In this document: positions 47,142-55,200 of the stretch, in pieces
How positions within the stretch are numbered: the stretch's first letter is position 1
How the letters are laid out: each line of letters begins with the position of its first letter
DNA from: Mucilaginibacter frigoritolerans
Lineage (GTDB): Bacteria > Bacteroidota > Bacteroidia > Sphingobacteriales > Sphingobacteriaceae
Assembly (NCBI RefSeq): GCF_007830615.1
Contig: NZ_VLLI01000014.1
Coordinates: 111,642-175,641 of the forward strand
Direction: 5' to 3'
Length of the DNA stretch: 64,000 nucleotides
Notes under the pieces: model-generated
What the model was told of the DNA's origin: nothing
The model's input: the letters and a program-made list of their open reading frames with translations, nothing else
Database searches by the model: none
Made by a program: the position numbers and the translations under genes

Positions 47142-47648
47142 TTATATACTACTTGATATTTCTTTAAAAGCCAAATGTACTTTTTTAAAAAAAGAGGCTA
47201 CTTCAACATCATAACTCCATTCATTAATATCATTACAAAACGAAATTGTGATTTTACTATCTAGCAATCCTATAAAGATATTATCAACGTTTTTTGCCCC
47301 CCGCAAAGCAAACCAAATTTCGTGTCGCGTCCTATAATCATACACTTGATTAATTAAAGCTTCGTCAATGGTGTCAGGATCTAATTTTTCATAAAAATCA
47401 TAAACTCCTTTCGCAATCGATGTACCGTTTATATTTGTTGGGATGTCCTCATATAGTAAAGTTTTTTCGTTTTCCAAAAACCATTCTAAAAAAACGGTTA
47501 AATCCCATTGGATATCAAAAGCTGTTTTTAGCAATTTTTCATCATCTAAAATTTCCAGCTTTATTCTAGACCAGTGTTCACCAATAGATGAGGAAGAGTC
47601 TTTATAAGGGTGTTCTAATAATTCGTAATAAAGATTTAATAACATCAT
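47142..47648 (-). CDS. Putative immunity protein of orphan RHS tip 2
   Basis: 168 residues, soluble, acidic, helical (FDIQWDLTVFLEWFLENEKT, then GVYDFYEKLDPD). The ATG overlaps the toxin stop by ATGA, the tight spacing typical of toxin-immunity pairs. Not recognised by family. The role is inferred from position only. Confidence 0.6.
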   Translation of the reverse strand: MMLLNLYYELLEHPYKDSSSSIGEHWSRIKLEILDDEKLLKTAFDIQWDLTVFLEWFLENEKTLLYEDIPTNINGTSIAKGVYDFYEKLDPDTIDEALINQVYDYRTRHEIWFALRGAKNVDNIFIGLLDSKITISFCNDINEWSYDVEVASFFKKVHLAFKEISSSI

Positions 47649-48379
47649 TTTCCCTTGATTAAACGATTATATTGTGATTTGGTAATTTGTCCTAGATTTA
47701 AAAAGTCTTTAAGGACTTTTGCAGGTGGTTTCGTGCCACTCACGGGATAGCCATGCCAACCTCCAGTATTATCTGACTGAAATTCGTATACCTTTCCATC
47801 ATGAAAACCATATCTTTGTTTACCTGCTAAAATAGAGCTATTTAAAACTTTGCCTGCGAGATCATCGTTAAGATCCATTTCTGTACCCCATCCTCCTTTT
47901 TGATGTTTAGCTGTTGGTGAATATTTTAGTTCACCGTCTGTATGACCATTTTGCTTTAACCATCCTTGATATAGTAAATCTTGTGGTGAGCCTTTACCAG
48001 TATTTAATCTATGTAAAATTTCACTCACTTCCTCGCGAGTCAGTTGTTCAGGTTTTTTAAAGGGCTGAATTGGGTGAGGGATATCATTTTTCCCTCCCTC
48101 TGAATCCATGACAATTAAAGTAGCGGTTAAAAGTGCAGCACTTACCCCTTTTCCAAGGAAACTTAGCCCCCCTTCTCCAGCCTCCTCTAATTCATCCCAT
48201 ATTAACCTACCATTTTCATCAACGACCGTATTACTTTTAGGAGTAGGGATTTTAACATCACAACAAGTGCTTTCATTTGGTGCCATCCCATCAGGATCCT
48301 CAAATCTAATGGCATTGTCTAGTCCATAAACATATGGACCCCAACGCCTACCTTTTTCCGCCAACGGATTTGCAAGTTG
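47645..48379 (-). pseudogene. Orphan RHS toxin tip 2 (no start, no promoter)
   Basis: The open frame begins at 48379 after a stop codon. It first encodes the end of the RHS core (ANPLAEKGRRWGPYVYGLDN, then EDPDGM), then a variable tip of about 205 residues. The nominal TTG start is the Leu of the PLAEK core motif and is not a real start. The tip ends in a module with YGFHDGKVYEFQSDN, GGWHGYPVSG and KSQYNRLIKGK, a shape recalled in other polymorphic toxin ends. It looks like a silent cassette that can be joined to a full RHS gene by recombination. Confidence 0.8.
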
Positions 48380-48420
48380 TTATGTTAACCACAACTTTGG
48401 AATACGACAAACCTGATACA

Positions 48421-48933
48421 CTACCCTTTTCGGCGTATGTAGTAAAGCTTGTTTGTCGCCGATGAATAAAGAAAAAAATATTGCTCTGTGTTGTTAATTG
48501 ATATATAACTGTAGAAATTTCGGGGATTTAGTATCTCGTTTTTAAATGAAATGGCGCAATCAGAGGTGTTAAGATTATTAGCACCTATCGTAAATCTATA
48601 TAGTTTTATAACATCTTTATTGATAGGACAGTTCCGCCATTTGCCAATAGTCGTTTCCTTGGTGACAATACTATTCTCCCAATTACTAAACTGAGGGTAG
48701 TTATTGTTAACTTTGACGTCACCAAGAGAATACACATAAAGCTCAAAAAAATCTCCACTTGTAGTGATGCCGATAAAGTCCTTTTTACAGACAAGTTTTG
48801 TTTTACCATTGTATCCAACGAATATTTTCGCAAAATCGGCTACATTTAATGGATCGAAGGCGAAATCATCATATATTAAATATAAGATTCCTAAAATTAA
48901 TACAATAGATAATAGTTTTAACGCTTTTTTCAT
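48421..48933 (-). CDS. Putative membrane-anchored immunity protein of orphan RHS tip 1
   Basis: 170 residues from the ATG at 48933 (a TTG at 48948 would overlap the toxin gene). One N-terminal TM segment (about 3-22) precedes a polar domain with two or three Cys. It starts 4 bases after the orphan toxin stop. Not recognised; the immunity role is positional. If the anchor is in the inner membrane, the partner toxin probably acts in the periplasm or membrane. Confidence 0.55.
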   Translation of the reverse strand: MKKALKLLSIVLILGILYLIYDDFAFDPLNVADFAKIFVGYNGKTKLVCKKDFIGITTSGDFFELYVYSLGDVKVNNNYPQFSNWENSIVTKETTIGKWRNCPINKDVIKLYRFTIGANNLNTSDCAISFKNEILNPRNFYSYISINNTEQYFFLYSSATNKLYYIRRKG

Positions 48934-48937
48934 ATCG

Positions 48938-49738
48938 TTATTTTTCAATTAGTACAGTTGCATGTCCATAGCCCTTAATAACGAAATCTTTTCCGTCATT
49001 TGACCCGCCGGGTCTACCCGCCCAGGTAGCAAAATTTCTTAGTGGTCTGTTTTTTTGCATGTCGAATTTATAAGTATCTACCTTGTTTGGATCTCCAATC
49101 ATCACAGCACCTGTTTTTGAATCCAATAGGGTCATATTTAACGATCCGTATACCTTACCAGTAGTGGTCAAGCCGTCATCGTATCCAATATTCCAAATAA
49201 AATTCTTAGAAAACGTGCCACCATCTTTATTGCCGAATGATGCGGTAGTTACGCCTGGAAGATTTATTTTACTCTCATCTACAAATAATGGCTCTCCAGA
49301 TTTCCCGTTCCACCAAGCATCAGCCTCGGATTTGGTTAAAAAACCATCATAGTCAGGTCGATCTTTTAAGGTAACGTAGTTAGTAGCGTATTTATTTGCA
49401 GCCTCTTTACTATCAAATCCGTAATTGGGATCTCCCTCTTTATAGGTACTTTTTTTTACTGCCTCGTCGTGATTCATTCCCTGTTTAAAGTCTTCTTTCT
49501 TCATAACTATAGCTTGTCCCTTTAGTCCCTTATCATCGGTACCTAATAACGAGCCATCCGTGCTATAAATGGGATTTGCTGCCATCCCGTCCGGATCAAC
49601 AAACTTAATCGGATTATTGAATCCATAGTTATACGGCGAATATCTCCGCATCTTCTCTGCCAACGGGTCTACACTCGTCCATCTCCCAATTACAGGATCA
49701 TAGAACCTTGCGCCATAGTCATACTGGTTACCACACTT
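48938..49738 (-). pseudogene. Orphan RHS toxin tip 1 (no start, no promoter)
   Basis: The frame opens near 49742 after a stop. The RHS core end is recognisable from QYDYGARFYDPVIGRWTSVD through FVDPDGM; the nominal TTG start at 49663 is inside it. The tip (about 215 residues) has FGNKDGGTFSKNFIWNIGYD and ends YGHATVLIEK; no toxin family was recognised. The core ends abruptly at a junction near 49730 where the DNA turns into the group II intron region. A silent cassette. Confidence 0.8.
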
Positions 49739-49803
49739 TTTTCACCGTTTTCCAGGTTTTCGGTTTGCACTTTTTGGGTGCTATAAAGAACGTTTGTAAG
49801 GGT

Positions 49804-49827
49804 AAAGATAAACGTTAGTTTATCTTT
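49804..49827. terminator. Perfect hairpin near the RHS/intron junction
   Basis: AAAGATAAAC (49804-49813) and GTTTATCTTT (49818-49827) form a 10-base stem with a 4-base loop. It lies between the orphan RHS core end and the intron. Confidence 0.5.
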
Positions 49828-49955
49828 TGCAAGGCCGTGGGTGTGTTGTTTTTTTCGGCGGGTTGGTGGCTATTAACCTGGTTAAGCTGACCATCTGTTA
49901 CCGCAAAGGTAGCCTCCGAAGCGGAAGCAGTAAAGGGACTTTCGCGGCATAAACC

Positions 49956-50037
49956 CACAAGCCTTTCACGCACCAGGCCATTTATTCCACGTTCCCTTGA
50001 CAGCTCCCGCTTCTCCCGCTTTTGGTTGCTTAACAGA
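49956..50037 (+). repeat. Dispersed repeat R3
   Basis: CACAAGCCTTTCAC (49956-49969) and, further on, CCCGCTTTTGGTTGCTTA (near 50016-50033) match the two parts of repeat R1 at 45729, here separated by an extra 40 or so bases. Confidence 0.45.
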
Positions 50038-50171
50038 AGATCACCTGAACCCCTATGCCCTTTATTTTTTGATACCCGGATTTACAGGTAAGCAGCAAGT
50101 TTGTGTTTTTGTACCACAAAAACTACCACGGCTTTGCCGTGGCAAACTTGCCTTTGCGCCTGATGGTTGCA

Positions 50172-51670
50172 GTGTGCCTTGAAGCAAAGTCAAAGACTTT
50201 GCGTGCTGATAAAATGATGGTGGCAGACCCACCGAAGGGTATGACAGGCAAACCCTTCAAACCACCTTGTGGTGCTGCCTTCCGAAAGGGGGTGGTATTG
50301 AACGACAAGGAAAAGGCGAAGATTATTCGTCAGGTAAGGATCAGAGAGTTGAACATGTGAACTGCTGGTATAAAGCGTCGATAACGGTGATACTCTGTCA
50401 AAACCGGGACAGTGCAACAGTTCCGGGACAAAGTTTAGCGGCAATAACCTGAAGCTGGCTAAACGGCAGGCGGCGCATAGGCGGCAAGACTCTGATTCAG
50501 GCGTTTTATCGGAACAAGGGAACTTGTACAGAAGGGATAAAGGGAAAGCACAAGCGGAGAACCTGCAAGGCGAATACCTAATTCTGTACAGGGGCGGACT
50601 AAGCCGTAGTAGTGATGAAGTTCCATGAAAGTGGAAAAGAGCGAAGGGCTTAGCCAGTTAAGTTTCAATTTATTTAACAACCGTAATTGGGATGATTGAT
50701 TATTATGAAACAAAGACCCAACCTATCACAAGGAAGATGGTATGGGAAGCTTACAAGTTAGTAAGGGAAAACAAAGGCAGTGCAGGCATTGACCAGCAAA
50801 GCCTGGAAAGCTATGCGCTGGATTTGAAAGGAAACCTGTACAAGTTATGGAACCGGCTAACATCAGGGAGTTATTTCCCTTCCGAAGTACGGGAGGTGAA
50901 AATACCCAAGAAGTCAGGAGGCTACAGAAGCTTAGGTATTCCGACAGTAGATGACCGCATTGCCCAACAGGTAGTCAAAAGTTATTTAGAACCTAAGATT
51001 GATGGTTCTTTTCATCCGGACAGCTATGGTTACCGCAAGGGCAAGAACGCCCATCAAGCCATTGAAATGGCATACAAGCGATGCTATAAGTATAGTTGGG
51101 TGATAGACCTTGACATTAAAGGGTTCTTCGACAACATTGACCATGAGCTGATGATGAAAGCACTATCACGGTACACACAAGAAAAGTGGATACTGATGTA
51201 TGTCGGTAGGTGGCTAAAAGCGAATGTGGCAGGCGAGCATGGAAATGTGCAACGTACAAAGGGCACACCGCAAGGCGGAGTGATCAGCCCACTATTAGCG
51301 AACATCTACCTGCACTTTACTTTCGACAAATGGATGGAGAGGTATCACCCCGAAATTCTGTTTGAACGGTACTGCGATGATATTATTCTTCATTGCGCCA
51401 CCCAGAACCAAGCAGAGCTAATTAAAAGGGTGGTTGCCGAACGGTTCAGGGAATGTAAACTGGAACTCAATGCGGACAAAACCCATTTGGTGTATTGTAA
51501 AAGTATGGGGCACCGAAGAAACTATTCACAGGTAAGCTTCGACTTTTTGGGCTACACCTTTCGCCCAAGACTATGGCGTACCGGGGCAGGGGTCAAATTA
51601 TCCTTTACACCATGCATGAGCCAGCAGGCGAAGAAAGCGGTAAGGGATAAAATCAGAAGCCTTGCATTAT
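50172..51670 (+). mobile_element. Truncated group II intron (5' RNA domains plus RT, no 3' end)
   Basis: A GTGTG that could be the 5' splice end lies at 50172-50176. It is followed by hairpins (GCAAAGTC/GACTTTGC 50184-50202) and, from about 50450, by the kind of sequence seen ahead of group II reverse transcriptases, including AAGCCGTAGTAGTGATGAAG near 50600. The RT gene starts at 50692. No domain V or VI can be found after the ORF; a terminator comes straight after it. The element therefore lost its 3' end where the RT was fused to an XRE gene. Exact ends are uncertain. Confidence 0.6.
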
Positions 51671-51990
51671 ACAGGTTTCAGATTCCTGTTCAGGAACTTG
51701 CAAAGATGCACTATACCAGCTATAACAAGGTAGAGAATAACACCCGTGATATTGCTATTGATGAACTGGAACGCTTTGCCGGGTATTTCGGGATGACCAT
51801 TGACCAGGTAGTACATTTTGATATTCAGCCGGTTGATGTGACTATTCAGGACAAGCCCAACTTCGAGCAGATCAATATGATTAACCAATTGGACGAGGAA
51901 GATCGCACAGTGGTTTTTAAGATTATTGATACCATGCTTACCAAAAAGAAGTTTAAGGACTTCTTTCAGAATAATGTGGCTGCCCTGTAA
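50692..51990 (+). CDS. Group II intron reverse transcriptase fused to an XRE helix-turn-helix protein
   Basis: 432 residues. Residues 1-325 are an LtrA-type RT: VIDLDIKGFFDNIDHELMM (catalytic Asp139/Asp141 region), GTPQGGVISPLLANIYLH (191-208), ERYCDDIILHC (225-235, YCDD rather than YADD), LNADKTHLVYC and FDFLGYTFRPR. The expected thumb and maturase domain, with the GWINYYG-type motif, is missing. From about residue 328 the sequence becomes an XRE-type regulator: QELAKMHYTSYNKVENNTRD, DELERFAGYFGMTIDQVVHF, then a tail with EEDRTVVFKIIDTMLTKKKF. The junction is near base 51670, in frame. Confidence 0.82.
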   Translation: MIDYYETKTQPITRKMVWEAYKLVRENKGSAGIDQQSLESYALDLKGNLYKLWNRLTSGSYFPSEVREVKIPKKSGGYRSLGIPTVDDRIAQQVVKSYLEPKIDGSFHPDSYGYRKGKNAHQAIEMAYKRCYKYSWVIDLDIKGFFDNIDHELMMKALSRYTQEKWILMYVGRWLKANVAGEHGNVQRTKGTPQGGVISPLLANIYLHFTFDKWMERYHPEILFERYCDDIILHCATQNQAELIKRVVAERFRECKLELNADKTHLVYCKSMGHRRNYSQVSFDFLGYTFRPRLWRTGAGVKLSFTPCMSQQAKKAVRDKIRSLALYRFQIPVQELAKMHYTSYNKVENNTRDIAIDELERFAGYFGMTIDQVVHFDIQPVDVTIQDKPNFEQINMINQLDEEDRTVVFKIIDTMLTKKKFKDFFQNNVAAL

Positions 51991-52024
51991 AACAACAAAA
52001 GCCCCGGTTAAGGGGCTTGTTGTT
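51991..52024 (+). terminator. Intrinsic terminator after the RT-XRE gene
   Basis: AAGCCCC (51999-52005) pairs with GGGGCTT (52012-52018), with AACAAC and GTTGTT extending outward. It starts right after the stop codon and probably came with the XRE gene. Confidence 0.8.
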
Positions 52025-52028
52025 ATTA

Positions 52029-52280
52029 TTATTTCAATTTTCTAATTAACTTTTTAATAGCAATTACTAAAAGATAAAAAAAAGTCGCCCAACATATGTA
52101 ATTGAAAAGTATGAACCAAGGCGAATAGTTTAAGTTAAATGGCTTTGTTAAGAACCAAACATATAAACTCTCAAAGATACCTCTTTTCTGTCCCCAAGTC
52201 ATTAGAAATGGACTTGTAAATACAATCAGCAATATATAACCTAAGAGAAATAGCAAGTAATAAACAATGATCTTTTTCAT
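52029..52280 (-). CDS. Small membrane protein, putative immunity to the RHS hydrolase tip
   Basis: 83 residues with two TM segments (about 4-26 and 51-76) and a short polar loop (WGQKRGIFESLYVW). It starts 3 bases after the stop of the large RHS gene. A membrane immunity protein suits a lipase-like toxin that acts on the envelope. No family was recognised. Confidence 0.6.
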   Translation of the reverse strand: MKKIIVYYLLFLLGYILLIVFTSPFLMTWGQKRGIFESLYVWFLTKPFNLNYSPWFILFNYICWATFFYLLVIAIKKLIRKLK

Positions 52281-52283
52281 GGA

Positions 52284-55200
52284 TTAGTTTTTTACGCCCT
52301 GTTGCTGAAGCCATTTTACTATAGTATCCATTAACTGATTTGCCTGGGCTCCAGGCCTTGCAGCATCAAAGTGATGTGCTTTATCGCCTTGACCACCACC
52401 CTGAATAAGACCGCCTTTAATAAGGAAATCATAAACACCTTGTGGATTACTTATTGCATCGCCCTTAATATCGTACCTGATTACATTTTTTATATTTTTA
52501 TTTGAAGTTAAATCATTGTACAGGTCTGATTTATCTGAGATTGGACTGCCAATCAGCACTAAATTATCAATTACTTGTCCTGAATTAGCCAATTTAATTG
52601 CCGCTTGTGCTTGCAAGACACTTCCATAGGAGTAGCCAACCATATTAAACTGCTCGCCTTCCTTCAAAGGATGGTCTTGTAAGTCTTTTTTATAATCAGC
52701 AACGGTTTTGTCGATCGTCTCATTTTGAACAGGGCGAGTTTCCCCTGTGGATGCTGCAAATCTTCCGGCGCTTACAATTACTGGTTCGGTAGCAGAGTTT
52801 CTATAATTATTGGTGAACATAATATCATGATATTTTCCGTTTGACTCATTCATCCGATGAAAATCATTTATTCCATTTTTTGCGAATGTTTGTTGCCATC
52901 GTTGAATGTAGTTCCAACCATCCTGATCGTTGTTTGCTCCGCCAATAAAATAAATCCGCTTACCATCAGGGTCAACAGCAACAGTTGGCCTGTTTAACAC
53001 ATAAGCATATGGAGTGTAGCTTTCGTATTTTTCAGATTCTTTATCGACGGCTGTCCATCTCGCAATCACGGGATCATAGAACCTTGCGCCGTAATCGTAT
53101 AGTTGGGTATTTAGCTGAAGCTCCTTTTTATTATAAAGATACAAGTTTTGTGGAGACACAACGGGGCTGGCAGAAATATCCATTCCAAAAGGCATGTAGT
53201 TATCTTGCTGCACTGTTCTTGCCACTCCGGTACTACTGTCAAAGGTTAAACGCACATTACCCAAATGATCCGTTAAGTTATACTCGTAATTATACGCCGT
53301 GGTTCCATTGGGAATGGCCCGTCCTTCTTCCGTCTGGATAAAAGTAATCGTTTCACTATTTATGGCACCGTCATATTCTATCCCATTAATATAATCAGTG
53401 GCTGTGGTCCCTATTACTCTTCTTACCTTTTGTCCGTCAGCAGTATAAATATAGGTAGTGTTTAAAGCAGGTATACTTTGCGGCAAATCCAGCAGGTTGT
53501 AGCTTGTCGTAATCCCCTTACTGTTATCGGTGGTCATATTCCCGTTTACATCATATGCATAGGTCCAGTTGCCGCTTTTATAACCTGTTCCGCTTGCATC
53601 AGCCGAGAGGTCATTCACACTTCCCAACTGGTTTCCATTATAGGTATAACTCAAGTTATCAATTAAGGTGCCGCCGTATACCCGTGATAAGGTATTAATG
53701 TTTCCCTCCATATCATAGCTGATGCCGCTCTCACTATAATTATTGTCTGTTGAGGTACCGCTCATCAGCCTGTTCAAATTATCATAGGTGTAGTTAAACC
53801 TGTTATTCAGGTTAAGCAGCGTTCCGTATAACTGGGCAGCTATATTTCCGTTATATTGAGGATTGGCACCTGTGTTATAATTTAACTGCATGGCAAACAG
53901 CGAGGCATCGCTTGTAACAAGCCACCCACGTTCATTATAAGTATTAAATACATACTGCAAAAAGTTCACACCGTCTGTACTGTGGATACTTTTGGTAAGT
54001 AATTGTCCTATTTCATTATACTCGATATTGGATAAAAGGGTCAATGCATCGGCAGGTCGGGTGCCATTGGTTATTTGCTCCCAGGTGTTTAACCGTCTGT
54101 CCATATGATCATAATCATATTTGTTAAAAACAGTCACCACAGGCGTTGTATTTAATGTACGGTGAATAAAGTGTTGCCGAGTAACTGTTGTTGGCACATT
54201 GGTAAAACTGTACGTAGTGGTAATAAGATCATGATTGTCTGGATTAAATACTGCATTAAAATAGTGCTGGCTATATACCGATGTACTTCTACCCAGGTCA
54301 TCGTAATAAATCACTTTGGCCAAAGTTTGCGTTGTTCCCAATACATTGGTAAAGCTGGCAGTGAGCAGCCCGGTCGTCATTGTACTCGCATTTGCCGGGG
54401 CGCTATAAGCTACCGGGATCCAATTGGTGGCTAAATAGTCATCATAAAAATTCAGCGTTAAAAAATTTTTTGTTTGTCCGGCCGGGTCGCTCAGCCCGTC
54501 ATAGCCAGAAAGTGTGCCACTGGCCCTGGCTTCCCATTTGGGGTCAGTCGTTGTTTTATAAAAATTGGTGAGCCATAGCACCTCTGTTTGTGAGGGTGTC
54601 GAGATACTGGCATCAGCAACACTGCCCGAATACGTCCAAATGCCGGTATTGATTACCCTGCCCACGCCGTCATATTTGGTATTGATCCAAGACTGGGGGG
54701 CCTGGTTACGCTGATTGGCATCCTGGGTCATCACTACCTGATCTATCGTATTATATACGGTGAACTCCCATCCTTTGCCTGGCAGTTTTTTTTGCGTCAG
54801 CCTTTTCCGACCATCGTAACGGTATTGGTAGCATATATTATCCAGGGTAGCCTGGCTAATCGCTGTGGCAGCATCAGGGTTGGATCCCGGAGGCAATACA
54901 AATGCCAGTAAACCAAAATCATCATAAACATAATAGGTACTCAGCATCTGTAATGCCCCACCTGCCTGGTTATAAGTACGTTTAAGTACTATACGGCCCA
55001 GCATATCCTTGTATTCCTCGGTGGTATTCAGGCAGCCGTCTGTTGCAGCATTCCAGTTTTCATTCCGGGTAATGGTAAGGTAAAGCATTCCGTTATTATA
55101 AGTAGCAGTATTGTTGGTGCGGGTAAGCGTCCTACTCTGGTCGCTGTTTATAGTAACCGTATAAAGCGCCACCATACGGCTGCCGGGATTATCAACGAGT

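Noticed and set aside
49997..50452. Several 60-85 codon frames on both strands in the intron 5' region
   Set aside because: They run through stems expected of the intron RNA and resemble no protein.
50692..51990. Diversity-generating retroelement or retron as explanation for the RT
   Set aside because: No template/variable repeat pair, accessory Avd-like gene or msr/msd-type RNA was seen; RT motifs and upstream RNA fit a group II intron.
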